DNA of 64,000 bases from Chryseobacterium sp. SSA4.19 (GTDB lineage: Bacteria > Bacteroidota > Bacteroidia > Flavobacteriales > Weeksellaceae). Position 1 is the first letter of the stretch. Each line of letters opens with the position of its first letter. Made by a program: the position numbers and the translations under genes. The stretch spans positions 1-64,000 of the forward strand of contig NZ_JAKVIP010000014.1 of NCBI RefSeq assembly GCF_022601875.1, read 5' to 3'. This document shows, in pieces, positions 17,047 to 25,990 of this stretch. Under the pieces are notes generated by a model. The model saw nothing but the letters and a program-made list of their open reading frames with translations. It was not told the origin of the DNA and did not search any database.

Positions 17047-18408
17047 ATGAATTTTTTACATAAAAACTATACCAAAGAATGCCTTACCCTGGCAATGCCT
17101 GTGATGCTGACGCAGGTTGGGCAAGTATCAGTAAACTTATTTGATAATATTATTGTCGGAAAATTATTGGGTGCCGATGCGCTGGCCTCCGTTTCTTTGG
17201 GAAACGCGGTATTTTTCTCCATTTTTGTATTGGCATTAGGATTTTCCTTTGCCATCCCTCCATTGGTATCGGAAGCACATTCAAAACATGATCATAAGAC
17301 CATCAACTCTGTTTTCAGCCATGGGTTTATTATCAATATGACGGTTGGCATCCTGCTGATGGCGATATTGCTTTTGGCCATGCCGCTGCTCTATCATTCG
17401 GGACAGCCTGAAAAAATTATTCCGGACACGGTTGATTTCTTAACCATTATGGCTATCAGCATCGTTCCATTTATGGCATTTCAGACCCTGAGAGAAGTAT
17501 CAGAAGGATTATCTTACACCATTGGGGTAACAAAAGCAACCATTATTGCCAATGTCATTAATATTGTGCTGAATTATGTGTTTATTAAAGGACTATTCGG
17601 CTTTCCTGAAATGGGTGTGAAAGGTTCTGCACTGGCGGGCTTAATCGCGCGGATTTTCATGGTGGTGTTCCTGTATTTTGTTCTTTTACACGAAAAGAAA
17701 ACAAGACAGTATATTAAAGATTTTTCTCTGAAAATTGAAGTGTTCTCGAAAAAAATGTTTGACAAGATGATCCGCTTAGGTCTTCCTACGGCATTACAGA
17801 TGTTTTTTGAAGTTACGGCTTTTGCGGGTGCCGCTTTTATATGCGGACTGATTTCCGCACATGATATTGCATCCCATCAGATTGCTTTGAGTATGGCCTC
17901 CTTTACCTTTAATCTCTGTATCGGATTTAGCGTAGCTTCTACAGTGATGATCGGCAGGAAACTCGGTGAGCAGAATGATGTGGAATTGAGGAAAGTAGGA
18001 ATTAACAATCTGAAGATTGCTTTTATTTTTATGTGTATCTGCGGGATTGTTTTTATCCTGGGACGGAATATCCTTCCGACCTTTTTCACCAAGAAAGAAG
18101 AAATTGAAGTTATCAGCCTGGCTTCAAAATTAATGATTATTGCAGCATTATTTCAATTGTCAGACGGAATTCAGGTGACGGCTTTAGGAACACTAAGAGG
18201 GTTACAGGATGTGAAGATTCCTTCTATTTACACTTTTATTGCCTACTGGCTGATTACTATTCCTTTAGGATATTTTCTCTGTGTCACCCTTAAAATGGGC
18301 GCATTCGGAATGTGGATCGCTTTAGGACTGGGACTCACGATTTCTGCAGTGATGCTCGTCAAACGGTTTTTAAACCTTTCTGCCAGAAGAATTAAACGGA
18401 ATATATAA
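17047..18408 (+). CDS. MATE family multidrug/Na+ antiporter
   Basis: 453 residues with about twelve hydrophobic segments in two homologous halves, typical of the NorM/DinF-type MATE exporters that expel drugs or metabolites using Na+ or H+ gradients. Family features include LTLAMPVMLTQVGQVSVNLFDNIIVGKLLGADALASVSLG at the start, MILPVxx-like GLPTALQMFFEVTAFAGAAFICG at the start of the second half, and TALGTLRGLQDVKIPS. Substrate unknown. It is a monocistronic unit: terminators lie upstream (16857-16885) and directly at its stop (18407-18440). No promoter match to TAnnTTTG was recognised. Confidence 0.9.
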   Translation: MNFLHKNYTKECLTLAMPVMLTQVGQVSVNLFDNIIVGKLLGADALASVSLGNAVFFSIFVLALGFSFAIPPLVSEAHSKHDHKTINSVFSHGFIINMTVGILLMAILLLAMPLLYHSGQPEKIIPDTVDFLTIMAISIVPFMAFQTLREVSEGLSYTIGVTKATIIANVINIVLNYVFIKGLFGFPEMGVKGSALAGLIARIFMVVFLYFVLLHEKKTRQYIKDFSLKIEVFSKKMFDKMIRLGLPTALQMFFEVTAFAGAAFICGLISAHDIASHQIALSMASFTFNLCIGFSVASTVMIGRKLGEQNDVELRKVGINNLKIAFIFMCICGIVFILGRNILPTFFTKKEEIEVISLASKLMIIAALFQLSDGIQVTALGTLRGLQDVKIPSIYTFIAYWLITIPLGYFLCVTLKMGAFGMWIALGLGLTISAVMLVKRFLNLSARRIKRNI

Positions 18409-18440
18409 TTAAAAGCGGTCTTAACAGACCGCTTTTAATT
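18407..18440. terminator. Bidirectional terminator between MATE and acetyltransferase genes
   Basis: Perfect 15-base-pair hairpin AATTAAAAGCGGTCT-taac-AGACCGCTTTTAATT. It starts at the MATE stop codon and ends 12 bases before the convergent gene's stop. Confidence 0.88.
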
Positions 18441-18451
18441 ATCATTTCATA

Positions 18452-18955
18452 TCAATGAATTTTCTTTCCTAAAATCACCAGGGTCCGCTCGATTCCATCC
18501 AGTACTGCCACATCAGGAAATGTTCCCCAGGCTTCAAATCCGAAATGCCTGAAAAGCTTCATGCTTGGTTCATTGTGTAAAAAGATAAACCCAAGTAATG
18601 TTTTCACACCAAATTTCACGGCATTATCAATACAGTATTTCAGTACTTTTTTTCCTAAGCCTTTTCCCCGGCAGGTTTCGTCCATATAAATACTGACCTC
18701 CACCGTTCCGTTGTAAGCCGGCCGGCCGTAAAATGAAGAAAAGCTTACCCAGCCGAGTGTATTGTTCTGCATATCTTCTACAATCCATAGCGGCCGTGTT
18801 TCAGTGTAATGCTCATGAAACCATGCCACTTTGCTTTCTACCGATACAGGTTCCGTATCTGCAGTTACCATTCTTGATGAAATGGTAGAGTTATAAATTT
18901 CAACGATTTTTGGTAAATCCTGTATAGCGGCATTCCTGAATATTAATTCCTGCAT
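18452..18955 (-). CDS. GNAT N-acetyltransferase, phosphinothricin-acetyltransferase-like
   Basis: About 167 residues of the Pat/YncA subgroup of GNAT enzymes, which acetylate small amines (methionine sulfoximine/sulfone or similar) with acetyl-CoA. Visible: IRNAAIQDLPKIVEIYN at the start, the acetyl-CoA loop CRGKGLGKKVLKYC, and LLGFIFLHNEPSMKLFRHFGFEAWG near the end, a hallmark of the subgroup. The longer frame starts at a TTG inside the promoter box, so I use the ATG at 18955 (MQELIFRNA). Single-gene transcript with its own promoter and shared terminator. Confidence 0.88.
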   Translation of the reverse strand: MQELIFRNAAIQDLPKIVEIYNSTISSRMVTADTEPVSVESKVAWFHEHYTETRPLWIVEDMQNNTLGWVSFSSFYGRPAYNGTVEVSIYMDETCRGKGLGKKVLKYCIDNAVKFGVKTLLGFIFLHNEPSMKLFRHFGFEAWGTFPDVAVLDGIERTLVILGKKIH

Positions 18956-18973
18956 ATTCTCAAACTTATTGTA

Positions 18974-18981
18974 CAAAGATA
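18974..18981 (-). promoter_or_regulatory. -7 promoter box (TATCTTTG) of the acetyltransferase
   Basis: Exact TAnnTTTG match on the minus strand, about 18 bases before the ATG at 18955. It decides the start because the upstream TTG lies inside the box. Confidence 0.6.
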
Positions 18982-19070
18982 TGATGTTTAGTTAAAAGGT
19001 TAGCGTATTCCATACCTGTGAGAACAAAGATGTCCTATAAATTAAGATCAATGGATGTTAACTTCCAAAA

Positions 19071-19102
19071 AAGTAACCCGTCCAGATCTGGACGGGTTAC
19101 TT
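19071..19102 (-). terminator. Terminator after the S9 peptidase gene
   Basis: Perfect 32-base palindrome (AAGTAACCCGTCCAGA and its complement), three bases past the stop. It is followed on the minus strand by TTTTTGG. Confidence 0.85.
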
Positions 19103-19105
19103 ATA

Positions 19106-21508
19106 TTATTTCTTAAGACATTTTTCCAGGAACTGATCCTGTTCCCAGAGTAAATGCAAAATATTTTCCTTAGCAACATATCCGTGCGCTTCCTTAGGCA
19201 GAAGTACCATTTTTACAGGAGCACCGAGGTTTTTCAGGGCCTGAAAATATCTTTCCGTCTGCAAGGTAAAGGTTCCCGGATTATTATCGGCATCCCCGTG
19301 AATCAGCAGTAACGGCGTTTTCATTTTATCGGCATTCATAAACGGTGACATGGTATTGTAAATTTCCGGTACATCCCAGTAATTTCTCTGCTCACTTTGG
19401 AATCCAAACGGAGTTAATGTTCTGTTATAAGCTCCGCTTCTTGCAATACCGCAGGCATAATCTTTAGAGTGGGTCAAGAGATTGGCGGTCATAAAAGCTC
19501 CGTAAGAATGTCCTCCAACCGCTACTTTAGTCCGGTCAATATATCCTAATTGGTCTACCGCATCAATGGCTGCCCTTCCGTTGGCTACGAGCTGTGGAAT
19601 AAAGGTATCATTCGGTTCTGTTTTTCCTTCTCCTATAATCGGGAATGCAGCATCATCCAGTACGGCATAGCCTTTTGTTGTCCAGTATACGAAAGATCCG
19701 TAGTATGGAAATGTAAAATCATTCGGATTCTGGGTATTCTGCCCCGCTGTATTTTTATCTTTATATTCGGTAGGATATGCCCAGATCAGCAACGGCAACT
19801 TTTCTTTTTTCGCTTTCCTGTCGTAATTGGCGGGTAAATAAAGAGTTCCCGTTAAAGTAACACCGTCATTTCTTTTGTAGGTAATGACTTCTTTATACAC
19901 ATCCTTAATACTTTCAAAAGGATTGGCAAAATTGGTAATGGCTTCTGCTTTATTGGATTTAATATTTTTTCTGAAATAGTTTGGGTACAAACTTGGAGAC
20001 TGCTGGGTCGTCAGGATCTCACCTTTTGAAGGATTGAGGATGTCAATAATTTCTTCTTTTCCGTTTTTAAGTTGAGAAGTATACAGCCTTTTTTTCTTCA
20101 GAGTCTTCATATCCATTTCATCAATAAAAGGATGCTGTCCGTCTTTGGTGAAACCGGCTCCGATCAGATAAGATTTTCCTCCCTTCATATCCACTACATA
20201 TTTCCCGTACTGGTTTTTAGTGGTATTGAAATTTCCGGGATCACTGTAGACATCCTGGTAATTCCGGTCATCAATAACTTTTGTTGCTCCATTATTTAAG
20301 TCAATAAGGTAAGATTTTGTATTTCTGGTATCATACCAGCCTTCGTAAACAATGGCATAATTCCCGTTTGTCCAGCTGGTTCCTTCATACCGCTGACTAG
20401 TTTTAAAAAATGATTTAGGAGTTGATGCGAACGGAGCGTCCCATGTAAAGATCTCATCCCTGAACTCGGCTGATTTTGACTGGTCACCACCATCCAGTGC
20501 TTCTGCATATACTAAGGTAGCAGGAAGGTCGCTTCTCCACGCCATATCTCTTTTCCCGGTTCTTACTGATGAAAACCCCTTTGGCATGATCTCATTCAAT
20601 GGTGTTTCGTTCACTACTTTTACTACATTTCCGTTCACATCATAGACCGTAGTGGTCATCGGAAACCTGTTCAAAGGAACAATGTAAGAAAAAGGCTTCT
20701 TAAGAGTCGTAGCCATCAGATAGTTGCCGTCCGGAGAATAGCTTATTCCGGTGTACATATCCTGATCCTTCAGCTTCTTTATATTTCCGTTGATATCAAC
20801 ATTGTAAATTTCCGAAGCGGTAAGGATTTCAAAATTCTTTTCATCCTGCGGATTTTTCAGCAAATCCTGATATGTCCTGTTCTGGGAAACTTTGCCGTCA
20901 GCCGTAGATACGATGGGTCCGGTAGGAAGGTCTTTACCGGAATCGATTAAAGCAGGCCTGTTCTGGGGAAGGGTTTTAATCAACAGATTTCCGGAGTCTT
21001 TGTTCCAGATGTACGGACTTCCCAGGTTGGCATTCAGGTTGTCGGAAGTAATTTTCTTTGCTGTTGCAGTTTCCAGATCAACAATCCATAATTCTACGCC
21101 TTTATTGGTGGTGTTGGTGAATGCTAATTTCTTTTCATCCGGTGAAAATGAGGTATAGGTGATTTTAGGGCTGGCAGGTAAACCCTTAACCTGTACTTCA
21201 GTTTTGTCATTAATTTTCCTGACTTTCAGATTATTGATATAGGTAGCGGTACTCGAAATATTGGTAATGGGGTTGATTCTTAATCCTCCCAGCTTCATTT
21301 CCTGCTGGCTGAGATCTTCCAGCGTTTTATAAGTGGGACGATATGTAAAAACCAGCCAGTCTTTTTTACTGTTCATCAATATACTTGGAGGTCTTTCATA
21401 ATCAGCCAGTTTAAGTATTTCTGCAGAAGGTTTCTGATAGGTTATATTTTCCTGGGCTTCGTAGAAATTAAGAAAAGCCAGCAGGCAGATGGTGAGTTTT
21501 ATCTTCAT
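19106..21508 (-). CDS. S9 family (prolyl oligopeptidase-like) secreted peptidase
   Basis: 800 residues: Sec signal peptide (MKIKLTICLLAFLNFYEAQ), a beta-propeller-like region (about 30-560) with repeats such as ITYTSFSPDEKKLAFTN and ISYSPDGNYLMATT, and a C-terminal alpha/beta-hydrolase domain (about 570-800). The catalytic Ser sits in GGHSYGAFM, Asp in HGDADNNPGTF and His in KEAHGY. The family cleaves oligopeptides in the periplasm, often after Pro or, in the glutamyl endopeptidase-like branch, after Glu. Specificity cannot be read here. It is monocistronic, ends at a perfect palindromic terminator, and shows no TAnnTTTG box at a sensible position. Confidence 0.9.
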   Translation of the reverse strand: MKIKLTICLLAFLNFYEAQENITYQKPSAEILKLADYERPPSILMNSKKDWLVFTYRPTYKTLEDLSQQEMKLGGLRINPITNISSTATYINNLKVRKINDKTEVQVKGLPASPKITYTSFSPDEKKLAFTNTTNKGVELWIVDLETATAKKITSDNLNANLGSPYIWNKDSGNLLIKTLPQNRPALIDSGKDLPTGPIVSTADGKVSQNRTYQDLLKNPQDEKNFEILTASEIYNVDINGNIKKLKDQDMYTGISYSPDGNYLMATTLKKPFSYIVPLNRFPMTTTVYDVNGNVVKVVNETPLNEIMPKGFSSVRTGKRDMAWRSDLPATLVYAEALDGGDQSKSAEFRDEIFTWDAPFASTPKSFFKTSQRYEGTSWTNGNYAIVYEGWYDTRNTKSYLIDLNNGATKVIDDRNYQDVYSDPGNFNTTKNQYGKYVVDMKGGKSYLIGAGFTKDGQHPFIDEMDMKTLKKKRLYTSQLKNGKEEIIDILNPSKGEILTTQQSPSLYPNYFRKNIKSNKAEAITNFANPFESIKDVYKEVITYKRNDGVTLTGTLYLPANYDRKAKKEKLPLLIWAYPTEYKDKNTAGQNTQNPNDFTFPYYGSFVYWTTKGYAVLDDAAFPIIGEGKTEPNDTFIPQLVANGRAAIDAVDQLGYIDRTKVAVGGHSYGAFMTANLLTHSKDYACGIARSGAYNRTLTPFGFQSEQRNYWDVPEIYNTMSPFMNADKMKTPLLLIHGDADNNPGTFTLQTERYFQALKNLGAPVKMVLLPKEAHGYVAKENILHLLWEQDQFLEKCLKK

Positions 21509-21735
21509 TATATTCTCTTTTTGACGAATTTAATACTTTTTTAAAATATATAAGATAGCCAAGGTATATAAAAAGGTAAATAACCAAATACAGGATAGTA
21601 TAGCAATTATTAGAAATGGTGATTTTACTGTCAGCTTTTATGTAGAAATGGACAGAATAAATCTATAATAAAGTTCTCCTGATTAACTTGAGTCTATAAA
21701 TGACTACCTTATCTGTCATAAACTACAAATAAAAA

Positions 21736-21771
21736 CTGTCTCAAAAGTTAATTGAATCACTTTTGAGACAG
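21736..21771 (-). terminator. Terminator after the DoxX gene
   Basis: Hairpin CTGTCTCAAAAG...CTTTTGAGACAG with a 12-base loop, followed on the minus strand by TTTTTATTTG. The 165 bases to its left, up to the S9 gene, hold no recognisable feature. Confidence 0.8.
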
Positions 21772-21801
21772 CCTATTTTATTCAGTTTTATATACGCTCT
21801 A

Positions 21802-22233
21802 CTACCAGTCTGAAGCCCTCTTCCTTTTTTCTATCATGTGATCTACCGAGATCTTTCCTGCTCCGAAAACCATCAGAAGAAGATAGATGGATAAATAGAT
21901 AAGACTCATCTCTCTTTTTTCGAAGGGGTCTGCTCCGTGAACGGCAAAGGCAGCAATGATCATGGTAAAGATCAGAAATCCTAACGCGACCCTTGAGAAC
22001 AAACCTAAAATTAAAAGAATCGAACATGCAAATTCTGCAAAAACAGTCAGTCCTAAAGAAATCTTCGGGCCCATTCCGAGGAAATTGAAAAATTCAATAT
22101 CACCACCTTCCAGCAGCATCTGAAGCTTCGGAAACCCGTGAGACAACATGGCAAAACCAATAAATACCCTCACCACCAATAAAACAATATCTTTTACAAC
22201 AGAATCAGAATGTGCGGAGTTTAAAGAATTCAT
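21802..22233 (-). CDS. DoxX family membrane protein
   Basis: 143 residues with four membrane helices. DoxX hallmarks are visible: LVVRVFIGFAMLSHGFPKLQ in helix 1, then FAEFACSILLILGLFSRVALGFLIFTMIIAAFAVHG. DoxX-like proteins are inner-membrane, sometimes linked to quinone- or thiol-dependent redox homeostasis, but most are uncharacterised. Single gene with its own terminator. A minus-strand TATCTTTA box, one base off consensus, lies about 15 bases upstream. Confidence 0.88.
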   Translation of the reverse strand: MNSLNSAHSDSVVKDIVLLVVRVFIGFAMLSHGFPKLQMLLEGGDIEFFNFLGMGPKISLGLTVFAEFACSILLILGLFSRVALGFLIFTMIIAAFAVHGADPFEKREMSLIYLSIYLLLMVFGAGKISVDHMIEKRKRASDW

Positions 22234-22299
22234 TCAGTTAAAATTTGATTAAAGATAACGAAAAATCTTTTAATATAACGGTTTTTAGCCTTCTTTAGT

Positions 22300-23175
22300 C
22301 TATCGGTATCCGAAATTCTTGAGGTCCCTGTCATTTTTTCTCCAGTCCTTTTTCACTTTTACAAAAAGATTTAAATGAATTTTTTTGTTGAAAAATTTTT
22401 CCAGGTCGATTCTTGATTCGGTTCCTACTTTTTTAATGGCTTCTCCTTTATGCCCAATGATAATCCCTTTCTGGGTATCCCTCTCTACATAAATAATAGA
22501 ATCAATAAAGATGATCCCTTCTTTTTCCTTGAACTGTTCAGTAACCACTTCTACAGAATACGGAATTTCTTTTTCATAATTTAAAAGAATTTTCTCACGG
22601 ATTGCCTCGTTTACAAAAAATCTTTCAGGCTTATCCGTATATTGATCCTTATCGTAGTAAGGAGGGTTTTCAGGAAGCATCGATTTCAGTTTGGGCAAAA
22701 TGATATCCGTATTGAAAGCATTTAATGCAGATATCGGAAGGATCTCCGCTTTAGGGATCCTTTCATGCCATGCTTCTACCAGTTTTTCAAGGCCTTCCTG
22801 ATTGGTCTGGTCTACTTTATTGAGCAAAAGCAAAACCGGAACAGGAATTTTATTCAGCTTATCGATAAGAAATTCTGAAGGCTCGGCTTTATCGGTAACA
22901 TCTACAATGAATAAAAATACATCTGCATCCTGTAAAGAATCCTTTACAAAATCCATCATCTTTTCCTGTAAACCGTATTTAGGATCCAATACTCCAGGAG
23001 TATCTGAGAATACGATCTGCAAATCTTCTTCGTTATAAATCCCAAAAATCCTGTGGCGTGTCGTCTGTGCCTTTTGGGTTACAATAGCCAGCTTCTCCCC
23101 CATTAATTGGTTCAATAAGGTAGATTTTCCGGCGTTCGGCTTTCCGACAATGTTTACAAATCCTGCTTTGTGCAT
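22300..23175 (-). CDS. era: GTPase Era
   Basis: 291-residue ribosome-assembly GTPase that binds the 3' end of 16S rRNA. N-terminal G domain: G1 GKPNAGKST (about residues 11-19), G2 region TTRHRIFGIY, G3 DTPG, G4 NKVD, G5 SALNAF. C-terminal KH domain (about 200-285) with IIGHKGEAIKKVGTESR. Length and order are canonical. A -7 box (TAACTTTG, 23196-23203) precedes it on the minus strand with a leader of about 15 bases. Confidence 0.97.
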   Translation of the reverse strand: MHKAGFVNIVGKPNAGKSTLLNQLMGEKLAIVTQKAQTTRHRIFGIYNEEDLQIVFSDTPGVLDPKYGLQEKMMDFVKDSLQDADVFLFIVDVTDKAEPSEFLIDKLNKIPVPVLLLLNKVDQTNQEGLEKLVEAWHERIPKAEILPISALNAFNTDIILPKLKSMLPENPPYYDKDQYTDKPERFFVNEAIREKILLNYEKEIPYSVEVVTEQFKEKEGIIFIDSIIYVERDTQKGIIIGHKGEAIKKVGTESRIDLEKFFNKKIHLNLFVKVKKDWRKNDRDLKNFGYR

Positions 23176-23195
23176 AAAAAATATATTACAAGCTG

Positions 23196-23203
23196 CAAAG
23201 TTA
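23196..23203 (-). promoter_or_regulatory. -7 promoter box (TAACTTTG) of era
   Basis: Exact TAnnTTTG match on the minus strand, about 20 bases before the era ATG. Confidence 0.55.
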
Positions 23204-23294
23204 GTAAAACAAATCTGGTCTTCCGAGCGATTCCAGAAAAAAGGCTTTAAAGCAAAAAGATCAAGACTTTTTAAAACCTATACTCAAAATAACT

Positions 23295-24194
23295 TTAGAA
23301 GTTTAGCTGTTTAAACTGTTCAAATTCCTTTAGGGCATAATCAGGGCAGGCTCCTGGTTTCGAAGTTATCCAGGCTCCCAAAGCAATAGCCTGCTTCATG
23401 ATCTCTTCCGGGGTCTCGTTCTGAATTCTTTTTGAAAGAAACCCTGAAAGAAATGAATCTCCGCTTCCTACGGTATCAGCAATTGTAATAGGAACAGCTT
23501 TAAGATTGTAATTTTCATTTTCCGTAAAATACTTTGCCCCCTTACTTCCTTTTGTTAAAACAACTTCATGGATTCCAAAATGCTGCTTAAGAAATGCAAC
23601 ACCTTCTTCTTCATTTGTATATTCCTTGCCGGTCATTTCAATTATTTGTCCCAGCTCAGATTTGTTTATCTTAACAATATCTGATGTATGCAGAAGTTTT
23701 TTGACTAATTCCTTATCAATGAAAGGCGGCCTGAAATTAACATCGAAAATTTTAAGCTTTGCCACTTCAAGAAATTGAAGCAACGTATTTTTTGTCGTTT
23801 CATTTCTTGCTGAAAGACTCCCGAAAACAAAAGCTGCTGCGCTTTCAACCAATTCTTTGTGCTCCGGAAGGTATTCGATATAATCCCAGGCTACATGATT
23901 AATGATTTCATATGATGCTTCGTTATGCTCATCGATCTTTGCAATGACCGTACTGGTAGGATGTTTTTCATCAACCTGAATATAATCGGTAGTGATTCCC
24001 CAACTCCTGATCTGATCCGTTAATTTTTTTCCCAATTCATCATTTCCTGTTCTGCTGAGCATTTTCACATCAATCCCCATTTTATGAACATGGTACGCTA
24101 CATTAAATGGCGCTCCTCCCGGTCTTGAACCTTCCGGAAAAATATCCCAGAGTACTTCGCCGAAGCATACGATATATGGCTTTTTATCTGTCAT
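23295..24194 (-). CDS. PfkB-family sugar kinase (fructokinase-like)
   Basis: 299 residues of the ribokinase/PfkB family, most like bacterial fructokinases (ATP + fructose to fructose-6-phosphate). N-terminal sugar-site signature FGEVLWDIFPEGSRPGGAPFNVAYH. C-terminal signature ITIADTVGSGDSFLSGFLSKR carries the catalytic Asp and anion hole (GSGD). It lies 15 bases downstream of a LacI-type regulator on the same strand, so the two form a small operon, presumably responding to a sugar or sugar phosphate. No cognate transporter or glycosidase is adjacent, so the inducing sugar is unknown. Confidence 0.87.
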   Translation of the reverse strand: MTDKKPYIVCFGEVLWDIFPEGSRPGGAPFNVAYHVHKMGIDVKMLSRTGNDELGKKLTDQIRSWGITTDYIQVDEKHPTSTVIAKIDEHNEASYEIINHVAWDYIEYLPEHKELVESAAAFVFGSLSARNETTKNTLLQFLEVAKLKIFDVNFRPPFIDKELVKKLLHTSDIVKINKSELGQIIEMTGKEYTNEEEGVAFLKQHFGIHEVVLTKGSKGAKYFTENENYNLKAVPITIADTVGSGDSFLSGFLSKRIQNETPEEIMKQAIALGAWITSKPGACPDYALKEFEQFKQLNF

Positions 24195-24209
24195 TCATTC
24201 AGTATTTAA

Positions 24210-25208
24210 TTATTTTACGGAATTTCGTTCTATAAACCGTGCATGTAAAGTCACCCTTTTCCCATCAGGCGTATATTGGTTGATCTGGCTGTCAAGAAGC
24301 TTCACCGATTCTTTTGCCATATCGGCTAAAGGCTGCCGTACAAAGCTGACTTCAGTAGGAAAAAGATAATAGGCCTCTGTTTCATCAAATGCCACTACAG
24401 AAAGGTCTTCCGGAACTTTAATATTATGGTCGATAAGATACCGCAAGCCGGCAATCCCGAGTTTATTGCTGGAAAAATAAATCGCTGTTTTTTTCGACAG
24501 ATCAAGATTCTCTTTTAACTTCGCAGGAATTTCTTCTGCGATGGTATGGATTCCTGTTAAAATCCTTTTGGCAGAAATATCCGATTTCAGGATTCGCTGA
24601 TCAAAACCATTCTGACGGTCCAGAAGATGCGGAAGCTTCGTATCATAACCGACATAAATAATTTCATCAAAATTTCTGTTCACAAGATGACCGCAGATAT
24701 GCTCTGAAATTTCCGAATTATTAATCATAACACCGGGAAGGCTTACATTTTTAAGATAACGGTCAATAGTCACCACCGGATATTCTTCTTTGATCAGCTT
24801 ATTGATGGATTCATCAGAATCCACTACCGGAGCAATGATCATCCCATCAACCTGCTGCTCGGAAAACAGTTCCGTAAGCTTTTTGAATTTTTCTGGGTTT
24901 TCATCACAGCTCCCGATCAGAAGCGTATATCCCAGCTTCATGGCTTCATCCTCAATATTCCGGGCAATGTTGGAATAAAAATCATTTGAGATATCTGCTA
25001 CAATTAAACCGATCAGCTTACTTTTACTCATTTTCAGGCTTCTCGCTATTTTATTGGGCGTATAATTAATATGTTCCGCCACTTCAAGCACCTTTTTCCG
25101 CGTGGCTTCACTGATACGGCTCCCTTCTTTCCTGTTAAGGACATAAGAAACAGTGGCAACTGATACTTCTGCAATTCTGGCGATATCTTTTATGGAAGCT
25201 CGTTTCAT
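24210..25208 (-). CDS. LacI/GalR-family transcriptional regulator
   Basis: 332 residues. N-terminal LacI helix-turn-helix and hinge: SIKDIARIAEVSVATVSYVLN...TRKKVLEVAEHINYTPNKIARSLK (about 4-62). Periplasmic-binding-protein-like effector domain from about residue 65: LIGLIVADISNDFYSNIARNIEDEA, then DGMIIAPVV and SVVAFDETEAY. First gene of an operon with the sugar kinase, so it probably controls sugar catabolism and itself. A LacI-type palindrome (25429-25444) lies about 220 bases upstream. The promoter box at 25226-25233 fits this start. Confidence 0.9.
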   Translation of the reverse strand: MKRASIKDIARIAEVSVATVSYVLNRKEGSRISEATRKKVLEVAEHINYTPNKIARSLKMSKSKLIGLIVADISNDFYSNIARNIEDEAMKLGYTLLIGSCDENPEKFKKLTELFSEQQVDGMIIAPVVDSDESINKLIKEEYPVVTIDRYLKNVSLPGVMINNSEISEHICGHLVNRNFDEIIYVGYDTKLPHLLDRQNGFDQRILKSDISAKRILTGIHTIAEEIPAKLKENLDLSKKTAIYFSSNKLGIAGLRYLIDHNIKVPEDLSVVAFDETEAYYLFPTEVSFVRQPLADMAKESVKLLDSQINQYTPDGKRVTLHARFIERNSVK

Positions 25209-25225
25209 TTTTCTTGACTTTCGTG

Positions 25226-25233
25226 CAAAAATA
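25226..25233 (-). promoter_or_regulatory. -7 promoter box (TATTTTTG) of the LacI gene
   Basis: Exact TAnnTTTG match on the minus strand, about 18 bases before the ATG at 25208. Confidence 0.55.
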
Positions 25234-25620
25234 TTTTATTAACGTATTTAAAACAATAGCTCTATAATTTGTGCTGTTTGGAAAATAATTGTAGTTTGGC
25301 CATCCTTATAGATCAAATTCAATTTATTTTAAATGACTACAAATCAATAAATTAAAATAATATTATATTATTCCTTATTCTATATTAGTATTAAATAATT
25401 ATGATAAACAAACTTCAACAGTAATTTTGGTTAAACGTTTATCCTTACAATTTAATAAAATTACATTAAAAATCAAAATTGTTGTGAAATATTGACTGTC
25501 ATGTAAACAGAGTCTCACCTTGCAAAATGATCATAGAAGCAAGCGTTACTATTGCTTTATTTTATAATGACCTTTATTACTTATTTTTAAATCCGGAAAT
25601 TTGTATCAGAAAATTAAAAA
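25234..25620. other. Gene-free spacer between LacI and SMR genes
   Basis: About 390 bases, strongly AT-rich, between divergent genes. It contains the LacI-type palindrome at 25429-25444 and, further right, an inverted AAGCAA/TTGCTT pair (about 25535-25557). I looked for a guanidine-type riboswitch in front of the SMR exporter and saw no convincing match. No ORF is supported. Confidence 0.45.
25429..25444. promoter_or_regulatory. LacI-family operator candidate
   Basis: GGTTAAACGTTTATCC is a 16-base palindrome with one mismatched pair and a central CG, the usual form of LacI-family sites. It sits between the LacI gene and the divergent SMR gene and could serve autoregulation. Confidence 0.45.
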
Positions 25621-25947
25621 ATGAATTGGATTATATTAATTATTGCAGGATTATTTGAAGTTGCCTTTGCTTCATGTCTGGGAAAAGTAAAGGAAACAAC
25701 AGGCACTACTATGTATTTATGGTTTGCAGGCTTCCTTATCTCTTTAACTATCAGCATGCTTCTGCTGATCAAAGCTACCCAAACTTTACCTATCGGTACC
25801 GCATATGCAGTATGGACAGGAATTGGTGCGGTAGGCACCGTCTTAATGGGTATTTTCTTTTTTAAGGATCCGGTAAGTTTCTGGAGAATTTTTTTCATCA
25901 TTACTTTGATCGGTTCTGTGATCGGATTGAAGGCAGTTTCACATTAG
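25621..25947 (+). CDS. Small multidrug resistance (SMR) exporter, SugE/Gdx-like
   Basis: 108 residues and four membrane helices, normal for SMR proteins, which work as dual-topology dimers. The essential membrane Glu is E13 (IIAGLFEVAF). The third helix reads LPIGTAYAVWTGIGAVGTVLMG, which is closer to SugE/Gdx guanidinium exporters than to QacE/EmrE multidrug pumps. Trp16 of typical Gdx is Phe here, so the substrate is uncertain. Single gene, divergent from the LacI operon. Confidence 0.85.
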   Translation: MNWIILIIAGLFEVAFASCLGKVKETTGTTMYLWFAGFLISLTISMLLLIKATQTLPIGTAYAVWTGIGAVGTVLMGIFFFKDPVSFWRIFFIITLIGSVIGLKAVSH

Positions 25948-25965
25948 AGATAAGATTCTTTTTCT

Positions 25966-25973
25966 TATTTTTG
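25966..25973 (+). promoter_or_regulatory. -7 promoter box (TATTTTTG) of the T9SS cargo gene
   Basis: Exact TAnnTTTG match. The upstream GTG at 25973 overlaps the box, so the ATG at 25991 is the true start. Confidence 0.6.
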
Positions 25974-25990
25974 TGAAAATTTATAACCTT

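Noticed and set aside
19071..19102. 32-base perfect palindrome as a possible attachment site or operator
   Set aside because: It lies three bases past the stop of the S9 gene and is followed by a T-run on that strand, so a terminator explains it fully.
25450..25620. Guanidine riboswitch in front of the SugE/Gdx-like SMR gene
   Set aside because: I searched the leader for ykkC-type or mini-ykkC conserved boxes and saw none. The AAGCAA/TTGCTT pair alone is not enough.
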